From positions 558,001-622,000 of the forward strand of contig CAWJON010000002.1 of the NCBI GenBank assembly GCA_963844565.1: a stretch of 64,000 nucleotides of DNA, given 5' to 3'. The notes beneath the pieces are model-generated. The model worked only from the letters and a program-made list of their open reading frames with translations. It made no database searches and had not been told where the DNA came from. Shown piece by piece: positions 25,175 to 33,771 of this stretch (its first letter is position 1; each line of letters begins with the position of its first letter). A program made the position numbers and the translations under genes. This DNA is from JAFEDN01 sp963844565. Lineage in GTDB: Bacteria > Pseudomonadota > Gammaproteobacteria > Coxiellales > Coxiellaceae.

Positions 25175-25474
25175 TCTCTTCAAAAAACTATTGAGCTTGA
25201 TGAATTTTCTACAATTCGCCTTTATTCGCTTCGGGAGCAGGGTGAAACTCTAGTGCTAGCTTAACAAATATTAAGCTTTCGTAGAGGGTCTATTGATGAT
25301 CTGCTGGAGTTCTTCTATTTTCTGAACCAAAGGTTGGCAGATTTTGGTTTAGCCAAAGTTAAGGAAACCCAACAGTCAATCGGCTATTACCAAGGCACGG
25401 ACTTGTGGATAGAACTGGAGTTAGCCAAGCTTAGAGTGGAAGTCACGGCGGCGGCTATCTATAGCTCTTCGTGA
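25175..25474 (+). pseudogene. Decayed ORF next to IS982
   Basis: A single frame reads 'LQKTIELDEFSTIRLYSLRE', meets TAA at 25262, then continues 'DDLLEFFYFLNQRLADFGLA' and 'TDLWIELELAKLRVEVTAAA' to a stop at 25472. Codon use and hydrophobic patterning look genuine. The 5' part is missing where the IS982 right end sits. I do not recognise the family. Confidence 0.45.
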
Positions 25475-25575
25475 ATTCTTTGCCGGTTTTTTGCATTCAT
25501 GTCGTGAAAATTTTGCCTGTTTTTGTGATAAAGCGCTATGTCATACTGCCCTCCAGTTCATTGCGGAATGTCAGA

Positions 25576-25905
25576 ATGAAAAATAAATTATTGTCTGCGC
25601 TACTCAACGCTATCACGCATAACCAGGCGAATAAAGTAGCGCGTTTATTAAAGCAAGGCATCAATCTTAATGAGTGTGAAAATGATCATTTGCTCTCGCC
25701 ATTACATTGGGCAGCGGCGCACAGTACGGTCGAGATCGCTAAATTGTTAATTGACGCTGGTGCGGATTTAGAAGCAAAAGATTACGAAGGATTCACCCCA
25801 CTGGAAACCGCCTGCCTTTTTCATAATCGGCAATTTATTCGATTTTATCATGATTATTGCCGTAGTGATGTCTTTTCAGATGGAACCCTACGAGGTGCAG
25901 TATGA
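25576..25905 (+). CDS. Ankyrin-repeat protein
   Basis: 109 aa from the ATG at 25576 (the open frame to 25471 lacks a ribosome site). Two to three ankyrin repeats are clear: 'LLNAITHNQANKVARLLKQG', 'LSPLHWAAAHSTVEIAKLLI' followed by 'DAGADLEAKDYEGFTPLETA'. Ankyrin repeats bind other proteins and are common in effectors of host-associated bacteria. No signal peptide. It lies between the two large paralogues and just before a response regulator. Confidence 0.75.
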   Translation: MKNKLLSALLNAITHNQANKVARLLKQGINLNECENDHLLSPLHWAAAHSTVEIAKLLIDAGADLEAKDYEGFTPLETACLFHNRQFIRFYHDYCRSDVFSDGTLRGAV

Positions 25906-26054
25906 TTGATTTTTTCCACTATAAAAAACGGGCATCAATGAGTGTAGGTACTCGAGCGTTTACCAGCAATCAAATGAACTTTCTCTTTGAAACAAAGCCA
26001 TCCAGTAGCTCATCGCATTGATAAAATTCGTTCATTACTTTCAAGGAGTCTATC

Positions 26055-26705
26055 ATGATTTCAGTAATTTTTATCGAGCAGGATATTCATTTTAGCACCT
26101 GGTTTAGTAAGCTGGCCACTTCCGTTGAACGCGGTGTTCAATGGGTTGGTGAAGCGCAAACAGGGGCAAAGGGTATCGAGTTGGTGCGTCAACATAAAAC
26201 AAAGCAGCCTTTGTTCGTTTTTTTAGATATGGATTTACCGGACATGTCTGGCGAATGGATCTGCCGGTATATTCATCGGCATTGGCCGATCGTGAAATGT
26301 ATTTTTTTAATTAATCCATTACATTGGTCAACCCTCAGTCGTTTGGTGGAATCTCCTGCTCAGGGCTTTCTGACCAAATATGCCTGCTATTTATGCTTTG
26401 AAGCCATCAAAATCGTGAATGGCGGAAAAACCTATCTACAACCGGATTTAGGACTTGAGTTATTACGTTATCGCGAAAAGACCCTGATTCGACAGGCGGA
26501 AAAATTATCACCGGGTGAATATGAGGTCGTGACGATGCTGACAAAAAATAAAACCTATAAAGACATCGTGAAAGTGTTACATATCAGCCTGAAAACTATT
26601 TATAATTTGAAGGCGTCCGCTTACAAAAAATTAGGCGTAGAAGATATTCAACAAATCCGGCAACTGTTCAATGGGGATATTCCTGCCAATCTTGCCCAAC
26701 ATTAA
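26055..26705 (+). CDS. LuxR/NarL-type response regulator
   Basis: 216 aa. The N-terminal receiver has an acidic start ('FIEQD'), the phosphoacceptor D58 in 'FVFLDMDLPDMSG' and the usual later Lys in 'GFLTKYA'. The C-terminus is a LuxR helix-turn-helix: 'LSPGEYEVVTMLTKNKTYKD', 'IVKVLHISLKTIYNLKASAY'. It is preceded by AAGGAG. No histidine kinase is nearby, so it is an orphan; it could regulate the neighbouring membrane-protein genes, which is inference from position only. Confidence 0.85.
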   Translation: MISVIFIEQDIHFSTWFSKLATSVERGVQWVGEAQTGAKGIELVRQHKTKQPLFVFLDMDLPDMSGEWICRYIHRHWPIVKCIFLINPLHWSTLSRLVESPAQGFLTKYACYLCFEAIKIVNGGKTYLQPDLGLELLRYREKTLIRQAEKLSPGEYEVVTMLTKNKTYKDIVKVLHISLKTIYNLKASAYKKLGVEDIQQIRQLFNGDIPANLAQH

Positions 26706-27742
26706 ATGGCATTGTTTTGGAAATTTCATTTCAGTCAGGCAGCCAGTGAAAGCCACGCATAGATGCACTAGATATATTTTGGATTGAAATGAAAGCTGAA
26801 TGGTGGTGTGTTACCGATGAGCCTGTGTGATAGAGTGATTTCCGCTGATAAATTTGCGTGATCATTGTTTTTCAATCTACAGGAGATCACATGATGACAG
26901 AGACCACATGAACGCAGAACTCCGGTGATTCTGCACAACAACTCCAACCATCTTTAAGTGCTCGATATGTTTTTCTAGCGGCTCATTTTGTTTACGTGAG
27001 AAGGTTTTGATGTTCTGAGTTACCCGGTTTAGCCCAGAAAAGTTGATGATTAGCCAACACAAATTCGCAGAAAGCAAATTTAGATACACGAAGTACCCCC
27101 AACGAAGGGGTATGGCCATGGATGACCACAGATTAAACATTAAAACGGATAGCAACCAATTTATCTAAGCTTCAAGGGTAGCAGATCAGTGATAAACGTG
27201 CGGATATATTAGCGCGGATTTTTAACTTGGTTTTCCAGTTGGACTTCGTAATCATCTTGCTTGAAGTCATGGTTGAGTGCAGCACTTGAGTATTTTCGCA
27301 AAGAAAATTTGATCACTGGAAATATGAATTAATATACAGGCAAACTTGATCAGCATCTGAAGCATTTCAAATACTCTCACCCTGAGTGTCGAAATATGAG
27401 ATTTTAAAATAACATAACGATAACGGGTTGATATGTTATTATACATAGAGAGGTCATTTTTTCGGTAAAAACACAAATTTTAAATATTGTTTAATATTGA
27501 CGATGGCATTGACCTCGGCAGCAATCGTTTTCCACTTGCTATGTTTTTTGTTATCGAGTTTGACATTAGTTTTTAAAAAGTTTTAAAGATTAGTAGACTT
27601 GCGTGTCTGGCTTCCTTAAACTAACTGCCTAATTTAGGCATGGAAGCCTGTTTCTATTCAGCAAAAAATTTTCGTATTGGGCCACGGAAGAGCCTACTAA
27701 AGGAAAAATTTCGATCATTCAGTGGTAAAGGAGACTACACTC
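26706..27742. other. Intergenic region, about 1 kb
   Basis: No gene supported. Short open frames on the minus strand (about 26.9-27.2 and 27.3-27.5 kb) have hydrophobic-rich or irregular composition and no ribosome sites. The last 20 bases carry AAAGGAG before the next gene. Confidence 0.5.
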
Positions 27743-30253
27743 ATGGCTAAACGACCCAGTAAACGATCCAGTATCAGTGAACATCCGGAATCAATTCCTC
27801 CGGAAGAAAAAGCAGTTGAAATCTTTTCAGAGCCTCTCGCCGTTGAACTTGAAAGCATGCCATTGCACCCACCGTCAAATGATATATTGTCATCCAGTCA
27901 ATACGCCGTTGAATCTACGCTTGATCCTCAACCGCAGATCAACCGGACAACTCGCATTTTAGGATTGTTATCGGTGATCGTAGGTATTATTGGTACTTAT
28001 CTGACCATTCGCTCAGAAACCCTTGACGAAAACAGTCTATCTGGACGCGCGCTATACGGTTTTATCTTGGTGTTGGCGGGAATGCTGGCAGAAGCCGTTC
28101 GATCCAGTCAATCGACCATATCCGCGGCGGATTTGCCTGTCGGGGCGGCGGGGCTTTCTAATGAGGTGAAATCTCCCTCTCCTGAGCATAAGCCAGTACC
28201 TGATCTTTCAGAATCAGCCATTGAAATGACTGAGTTAAAATTATTGCGTCCGAAAAGTCCTAAAACCGATGAGCGTTCAACTGCACAATCTATTCGCCGA
28301 TTGACGGTTTCACCACGTCAGCGTTTGACACCCTGGTTGCGCTGGGGATGGGATACCTTACCTGCAGTGTGGTGTAGTCAGGCGTTTTATCTGATGATGC
28401 GTAACTTCATTCGAGAGTCTATGGGTCAGACAGGAACGGGGTCTTTGCTTTCATTGTTATTGTGCCCTTATGCCACCTTAACTGGTTTAGCGGCGGGCTA
28501 TTTGTTTCATGTGAGCCTCAAACCCTGGCGGTTAGGAGGCGGACGGGACTGGATTGAACATAATCGCAATGAGCTGGTCGCTGTAGAAGTAGGCTTATTA
28601 GCGCTTTTACCAAGTCGTTATAACATAAGATCTTTATTTTATGGAATGACCGCCTCATTTTGGAGCGGCTACAACTTAAATCCCACAATTAGCGTTGCTC
28701 TGGATAAAATTTTTGCGTTCCAGAACAAGATCATTGCTCCCAAACAAGCAGTGACACCTATTTTTCGACCGGCAACCATTCCTCGCACAGTCAACCATCT
28801 GTTTAAAAGCAGTATGGGTATTGCCGCAATGAGTGCGTCAATCCTGTTATTACAATACGTTCCTGAAGATTCGTCAAACTGGCGTAATATCTGGGCGCAA
28901 ATATTAGGCTGCTTAGGAGGTTATCTACTGACCTATCCTCTGGGTATAACCATGGGTCATAAAATTCCTGATCGTTATCATCCCAGGACCATCAACCTGT
29001 GTATGTATCTGCTCATTCCCTGTGCGGCTCCCGGTTTGAGTATCCCGCACTATGTGTTGCTCGCTGGCGGAGGACTGTGTGGAGGAATAGTTCATGATAT
29101 CGTTTCTTCCCATTATCACCGTGATCTGCAAACCATGCAGGAACGCCTGGTTGCCATTCAAACCATGATGGGGGATATGCCGCCCTGGGCTAGTTCATTA
29201 TTGGCGTTGCCAATTTCCGAAGATAACCTGTTATTACAGGTTAGAAAAAAAAACCGGATATTGAAAAGGCTGCTTGATTTTGCGGGTTTAAGTATGAGTA
29301 TTTCTATGGCAATAATTGCAATAACATCTGATAATACATATGTTATTTTACCGGATGCTATGCTTGCTATTGCGGCAGTAACCATACTGATGGGCTACCG
29401 CTGGGTATTGCCGAAATGGAGTCCTTCCGTTTATCGCCTGGAAAGTTTGTCGAATATATCTCGTTTTTTTTATTTAGACTCCATCACGTTGAGCTTTATG
29501 TGGAAAGCTGCTGTCTTTATTTTTTTAAATACACCCTTCGCAACAGCAGGTCTCGTTAATCTGCCATCGTCACCATCATCAACATTTTCCGTAGCCTATT
29601 TTCTAATTTTTACTATTCTCTTTTTTATTAAATTTGGATATAAAAAATTGATAGGAGGATATATTCCCTATGTGCCGCTCGTGGAAGAAATCGAGCGGCT
29701 CGCTTTACTGAAAGATCCTCAAACATATACTCATCGTCAAGAGGCCGGGGAAGATGAACCACCGGTGTTACTCCTGAATTATCATTTGCTGCGATTTATG
29801 CAGGAAAATCTGCCGCATCCTGGCATGACGGAATCTAAGTCTTCGGTGACTCTGCCGATAGGCAGTCAAGTAAAAGCGATTATCGGTGGGGAAAAATCCC
29901 CTTTGTCGGAAGAAAAAATGGCTAAAAAAACAGGGTGTCCCCACCCCCTCTTTAGTTTAAGCCTGTTTGCGACTCCACATAGTCATCAGGTAACGCCAGC
30001 GAATGACAACAAAGCATTGCCGACATCTCCATTGGCAAGCGTCAAGTGCGAAGAATGTCAGCAACACGTCCTATCGATTCAAACCAGCTTCCATGCGAAG
30101 GATCGGCTGTTTACCGCGCGACGGTTCAATATTGATTTTGATGCGCAGACGGCGGATTCAACGATACGCGGTTTGGCGGTAGCCCGTCAATTTCAATTCA
30201 ACCTGCCCGATGCGCTTAAATTAACCGAAAGCACCGCGCAATTTTATTTTTAA
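27743..30253 (+). CDS. Large multi-pass membrane protein, paralogue 2 (family unknown)
   Basis: 836 aa from the ATG at 27743, ten bases after AAAGGAG. Same architecture as the gene at 21.6 kb: charged N-terminus, two membrane helices ('ILGLLSVIVGIIGTYLTI' and 'ALYGFILVLAGMLAEAV'), a disordered acidic linker, about eight more hydrophobic segments and a C-terminal domain with 'KCEECQQHV' ending 'RQFQFNLPDALKL'. Identity looks moderate and is highest in the centre and C-terminus, so the duplication is not recent. Base composition is richer in G and C than in paralogue 1. Family not recognised; a secreted or surface membrane effector is possible. Confidence 0.75.
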   Translation: MAKRPSKRSSISEHPESIPPEEKAVEIFSEPLAVELESMPLHPPSNDILSSSQYAVESTLDPQPQINRTTRILGLLSVIVGIIGTYLTIRSETLDENSLSGRALYGFILVLAGMLAEAVRSSQSTISAADLPVGAAGLSNEVKSPSPEHKPVPDLSESAIEMTELKLLRPKSPKTDERSTAQSIRRLTVSPRQRLTPWLRWGWDTLPAVWCSQAFYLMMRNFIRESMGQTGTGSLLSLLLCPYATLTGLAAGYLFHVSLKPWRLGGGRDWIEHNRNELVAVEVGLLALLPSRYNIRSLFYGMTASFWSGYNLNPTISVALDKIFAFQNKIIAPKQAVTPIFRPATIPRTVNHLFKSSMGIAAMSASILLLQYVPEDSSNWRNIWAQILGCLGGYLLTYPLGITMGHKIPDRYHPRTINLCMYLLIPCAAPGLSIPHYVLLAGGGLCGGIVHDIVSSHYHRDLQTMQERLVAIQTMMGDMPPWASSLLALPISEDNLLLQVRKKNRILKRLLDFAGLSMSISMAIIAITSDNTYVILPDAMLAIAAVTILMGYRWVLPKWSPSVYRLESLSNISRFFYLDSITLSFMWKAAVFIFLNTPFATAGLVNLPSSPSSTFSVAYFLIFTILFFIKFGYKKLIGGYIPYVPLVEEIERLALLKDPQTYTHRQEAGEDEPPVLLLNYHLLRFMQENLPHPGMTESKSSVTLPIGSQVKAIIGGEKSPLSEEKMAKKTGCPHPLFSLSLFATPHSHQVTPANDNKALPTSPLASVKCEECQQHVLSIQTSFHAKDRLFTARRFNIDFDAQTADSTIRGLAVARQFQFNLPDALKLTESTAQFYF

Positions 30254-30356
30254 GCGTATTATCCATACACAGAAAAAGTAAAGCCAGGTAATAATCTACC
30301 GGTAAATTTCAATAAAATGGCCGAAAATTTTTTTATTTAGGGACTTGCCAGCCTTA

Positions 30357-30572
30357 TCATGATGTTGCACCAAAATATTTCCCCACTATTGAACGATTTG
30401 CGGGTTCTTCTACTCCTTGTTCAATCTGTGTTCTGAAATCACGAAACACCTTTTCAGTGTTCTTCATGACGGACGCATTGCACGTGACATCCTCTTCACT
30501 TGTCATTGTGAGACAAGTGTCATTAAGCTGTTTAAGATTCGCTACTAAATTTCTCCAACTATTGCAATCTTT
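30357..30572 (-). pseudogene. C-terminal gene fragment, family unknown
   Basis: An open frame without a start reads 'KDCNSWRNLVANLKQLNDTC', 'MTSEEDVTCNASVMKNTEKV' and ends 'RSIVGKYFGATS'. The regular amphipathic pattern and three cysteines suggest a real protein tail, with a TGA directly upstream. Its beginning is not in the window. Confidence 0.35.
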
Positions 30573-30672
30573 TCACGGGATGATTGCTTATGCAAGAATT
30601 ATGAAACACGGAATACATATTAAAAGCTTTTCGTTTTGGACTCGTTTCAACCATTCAAATTAATAAACTCAA

Positions 30673-30699
30673 CCACCTCCAGCTTTCAGCTGAAGGTGG
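30673..30699 (+). terminator. Terminator-like hairpin at the intron insertion point
   Basis: CCACCTCCAGCT, a loop of three, then AGCTGAAGGTGG: a 12-bp stem with one mismatch. The T-run expected after it is replaced by the start of the group II intron fragment. Bacterial class C introns insert right after such stems. Confidence 0.45.
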
Positions 30700-30700
30700 T

Positions 30701-31015
30701 GTGCACCGAGTATGGTATAGTTCTAGACGGTGAAAGTCCGTTGCGCGCCGTGGAAACCGGAAGCGCGAGTTGAGGCAAGGGTGTCCATCGTGAGGTGGAA
30801 TCTGAAGAAAGCTGACGACGTAATAAGGTAGTGACGAACAGGTAGTCGAGTCGAATCGACGGTGGATAAAAGGCTGTTATAGCAGGGTAATCCGGCACGA
30901 GACGGAGAAGCCCAATAGTTGACCGCAAGCGTATAATGGTAGATCCAACACGAACCTTAGGAAAGAACTGTATCTTCCCTCGGGAGGTCTCATACTCTGT
31001 TTGCGGAATGCAAAC
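30701..31015 (+). mobile_element. Group II intron fragment without an encoded protein
   Basis: Starts GTGCACCGAG (intron 5' ends are GUGYG-like) and carries the conserved domain I stretch 'GAGGCAAGGGTGTCC', 'GAGGTGGAATCTGAAGAAAG' and 'ACGAACAGG' found in many bacterial group II introns. There is no reverse transcriptase/maturase, and domains V-VI are not evident before the sequence turns AT-rich at about 31.02 kb. So it is a 5' fragment of about 300 bases. It sits immediately downstream of a terminator-like hairpin. Confidence 0.6.
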
Positions 31016-31208
31016 TACGGGAATAGCGGTGTCAAATCCGTATATTTCAATTTAATATTAAAGTAAATCAATAGCTTAAAATTTGAAATGTACGAGTAAA
31101 ATTTATATTCTTCGAAGACTTTGCATAGAAATTTCATTGTCTAAGCATTACACGCATATTTTCTCAATTAATTTCTTTATTTTTCAAATCATTACTATAA
31201 AATATGTG

Positions 31209-32287
31209 GGTGTATTCTATTTGAAGCGCGACAGTCCCGCAGTAAGGTATACTTTAACTTGCTGATTAAACAACCAAAAGGAGACTGCCGCTATGGACCA
31301 TTATACACATATCAGTTATCAAGAAAGAGTAAAAATTGATATATATTTAGGGCTTAAATATCCCATTAGTCAGATAGCGAAGCGCATAAAAAGGCATCGC
31401 TCAACTATATATCGAGAGTTAAAAAGAAATGGACAAAAAAATAAATCTTATAAAGGGTATTTAGCGAACAATAAAGCGCATCTGAGACGAAACATTGGGG
31501 TGGTGAGTATTAAAAATAATATTTATTTACAGGACTATATCAAGAAACGATTAGAAAAAGGATGGAGTCCTGAACAAATATCTGGTCGCATGAAATTAAC
31601 GAGTTGTCCTTATTACGTCTGTCATGAAACTATCTATCGTTTCATTTATGGTTTAAAAGACAAAGTATGGTATGAATATCTCCATTATAAAAAAAAGAAT
31701 CGGGGCAGGTTTTATGGAAGGAAACCTAAAAGCTGTCGATATGCTGAAATAAAGCTAATAGATCAACGTCCGGTAGAAATATTGACAAGAACAGAGATAG
31801 GACATTGGGAAGGAGATACGATGATACTTTCGGCCAATAGAAAAGAAAATATCACGACACTGGTCGAACGAAAATCACGATTTTTAATTTTAAGGAGAAA
31901 TGAAAATAAATGTTCAGAAGGTGTCATTAGTCAGATAAAAGACATCATTAAAAAAAATCCCAGGAAATTGTGGAAGACGATAACTTTTGATCAAGGATCT
32001 GAATTTGCTAATTACCGGGAAATAGACAGAAAAACAAAATGTCAAAGTTATTTTTGCTATCCCCATTCACCCTGGCAAAAAGGTAGTAATGAAAATATGA
32101 ATGGTCGATTACGAAGGTATATCCCAAGAAACATACCCATACAGACGATAACAACCAATTTCTTACAAGAGATCAGTCATAAAATGAATGAGATACCTAG
32201 AAAATGTTTGGGTTATTTAAACCCAAGAGAGGCCCTACAAAGAAATGTCTCTATAAAAAATATGTCGCGCTTGACTTAGAATTCATC
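31209..32287 (+). mobile_element. IS30-family insertion sequence, copy 1
   Basis: 1079 bp with imperfect inverted ends of about 25 bp (GGTGTATTCTATTTGAAGCG and GATGAATTCTAAGTCAAGCG, reading inwards). Flanked by a 3-bp direct repeat GTG at 31206-31208 and 32288-32290. It encodes one transposase and is identical in protein to copy 2. Confidence 0.9.
31293..32279 (+). CDS. IS30-family transposase (copy 1)
   Basis: 328 aa DDE transposase of the IS30 type. N-terminal helix-turn-helix 'ISQIAKRIKRHRSTIYRELK'; catalytic residues in 'EIGHWEGDTMIL' (first Asp), 'TITFDQGSEFANY' (second Asp) and 'PWQKGSNENMNGRLR' (Glu). Complete and open, with GGAG before the ATG. Its product is identical to that of the inverted copy 1.1 kb away, so transposition was recent. 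Confidence 0.93.
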   Translation: MDHYTHISYQERVKIDIYLGLKYPISQIAKRIKRHRSTIYRELKRNGQKNKSYKGYLANNKAHLRRNIGVVSIKNNIYLQDYIKKRLEKGWSPEQISGRMKLTSCPYYVCHETIYRFIYGLKDKVWYEYLHYKKKNRGRFYGRKPKSCRYAEIKLIDQRPVEILTRTEIGHWEGDTMILSANRKENITTLVERKSRFLILRRNENKCSEGVISQIKDIIKKNPRKLWKTITFDQGSEFANYREIDRKTKCQSYFCYPHSPWQKGSNENMNGRLRRYIPRNIPIQTITTNFLQEISHKMNEIPRKCLGYLNPREALQRNVSIKNMSRLT

Positions 32288-32312
32288 GTGGATGTGACAC
32301 CATCTCTTTGTG

Positions 32313-32401
32313 AAATATTCGTAAGTTGAATCTCTTTCAGTGAGTAATTAGGTAAGTAAGTATATTGAGGCAATAAACCCAAAATAAACCCATAAAGCAG
32401 G
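32313..32401. repeat. Island repeat R (copy C), split by IS30 copy 2
   Basis: Runs 'TGTGAAATATTCGTAAGTTG' ... 'AATAAACCCAAAATAAACCC' ... 'AAAGCAGG' and continues after IS30 copy 2 at 33481 with 'AGGTAAATATTAAATTTATC'. Joining the two sides and removing one AGG restores the order seen at 19.14-19.28 kb, which proves the IS inserted into this repeat. Confidence 0.8.
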
Positions 32402-33480
32402 GATGAATTCTAAGTCAAGCGCGACATATTTTTTATAGAGACATTTCTTTGTAGGGCCTCTCTTGGGTTTAAATAACCCAAACATTTTCTAGGTATCTCA
32501 TTCATTTTATGACTGATCTCTTGTAAGAAATTGGTTGTTATCGTCTGTATGGGTATGTTTCTTGGGATATACCTTCGTAATCGACCATTCATATTTTCAT
32601 TACTACCTTTTTGCCAGGGTGAATGGGGATAGCAAAAATAACTTTGACATTTTGTTTTTCTGTCTATTTCCCGGTAATTAGCAAATTCAGATCCTTGATC
32701 AAAAGTTATCGTCTTCCACAATTTCCTGGGATTTTTTTTAATGATGTCTTTTATCTGACTAATGACACCTTCTGAACATTTATTTTCATTTCTCCTTAAA
32801 ATTAAAAATCGTGATTTTCGTTCGACCAGTGTCGTGATATTTTCTTTTCTATTGGCCGAAAGTATCATCGTATCTCCTTCCCAATGTCCTATCTCTGTTC
32901 TTGTCAATATTTCTACCGGACGTTGATCTATTAGCTTTATTTCAGCATATCGACAGCTTTTAGGTTTCCTTCCATAAAACCTGCCCCGATTCTTTTTTTT
33001 ATAATGGAGATATTCATACCATACTTTGTCTTTTAAACCATAAATGAAACGATAGATAGTTTCATGACAGACGTAATAAGGACAACTCGTTAATTTCATG
33101 CGACCAGATATTTGTTCAGGACTCCATCCTTTTTCTAATCGTTTCTTGATATAGTCCTGTAAATAAATATTATTTTTAATACTCACCACCCCAATGTTTC
33201 GTCTCAGATGCGCTTTATTGTTCGCTAAATACCCTTTATAAGATTTATTTTTTTGTCCATTTCTTTTTAACTCTCGATATATAGTTGAGCGATGCCTTTT
33301 TATGCGCTTCGCTATCTGACTAATGGGATATTTAAGCCCTAAATATATATCAATTTTTACTCTTTCTTGATAACTGATATGTGTATAATGGTCCATAGCG
33401 GCAGTCTCCTTTTGGTTGTTTAATCAGCAAGTTAAAGTATACCTTACTGCGGGACTGTCGCGCTTCAAATAGAATACACC
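32402..33480 (-). mobile_element. IS30-family insertion sequence, copy 2 (inverted)
   Basis: 1079 bp, the same element as copy 1 in opposite orientation, 114 bp away. Flanked by the 3-bp target duplication AGG (32399-32401 and 33481-33483). The differing target duplications show two independent insertions rather than one composite move. Confidence 0.92.
32410..33396 (-). CDS. IS30-family transposase (copy 2)
   Basis: 328 aa, identical in sequence to the copy at 31293-32279, with the helix-turn-helix and the three DDE residues all intact. It lies inside repeat R and faces copy 1, so the two genes converge. Confidence 0.93.
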   Translation of the reverse strand: MDHYTHISYQERVKIDIYLGLKYPISQIAKRIKRHRSTIYRELKRNGQKNKSYKGYLANNKAHLRRNIGVVSIKNNIYLQDYIKKRLEKGWSPEQISGRMKLTSCPYYVCHETIYRFIYGLKDKVWYEYLHYKKKNRGRFYGRKPKSCRYAEIKLIDQRPVEILTRTEIGHWEGDTMILSANRKENITTLVERKSRFLILRRNENKCSEGVISQIKDIIKKNPRKLWKTITFDQGSEFANYREIDRKTKCQSYFCYPHSPWQKGSNENMNGRLRRYIPRNIPIQTITTNFLQEISHKMNEIPRKCLGYLNPREALQRNVSIKNMSRLT

Positions 33481-33523
33481 AGGTAAATATTAAATTTATC
33501 TTTTAAAGTCAAATATTTAGAAT

Positions 33524-33655
33524 TGGAGGCGGCGGGAATTTAATTGTTATTTTAAGCTATTGTTTTAATTTGAAAATTTATTTTGATATTTTTTGAGATG
33601 CCCCAAAAAATGCCCCTAAAATTTTGGTCTTAAAAGGGAATTGAACCGGCGTCCT
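33524..33655. repeat. ssrA-type hybrid attachment-site remnant (copy 3)
   Basis: TGGAGGCGGCGGGAATT at 33524-33540 equals the tmRNA 3' end; then an AT-rich spacer with 'AATGCCCCTAAAATTTTGG'; then 'GGGAATTGAACCGGCGTCC', the inner part of the same tmRNA end with one change. It has the same structure as 13684-13815 and is preceded by repeat R. Confidence 0.7.
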
Positions 33656-33677
33656 ATTTATTTTGCATTCTTTCACT

Positions 33678-33704
33678 GTGAAAATTTTATGCACAGAATA
33701 GGCC
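33678..33704 (-). pseudogene. 3'-end fragment of a YqfO-like gene
   Basis: GTGAAAATTTTATGCACAGA plus six more bases are identical to the 3' part of the YqfO-like gene at 7970-7995 and decode on the minus strand to AYSVHKIFT. The rest of the gene is absent. It abuts attachment-site remnant copy 3. Confidence 0.5.
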
Positions 33705-33771
33705 GATGAGTAAGCGTATAGTTTTTTGCTGTGCTAGAAAATATAATAGTTAGCTTTACATGAGGTAGGAT

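Noticed and set aside
26877..27476. Two minus-strand ORFs (92 and 69 aa) in the 1-kb gap before the second paralogue
   Set aside because: Irregular composition, no ribosome sites, no family resemblance.
30686..30928. 80-aa minus-strand ORF
   Set aside because: It lies fully within the structured RNA-like group II intron fragment, so the open frame is incidental.
31209..33480. A composite transposon made of the two IS30 copies
   Set aside because: Only 114 bp lies between them and each has its own target duplication, so they moved singly.
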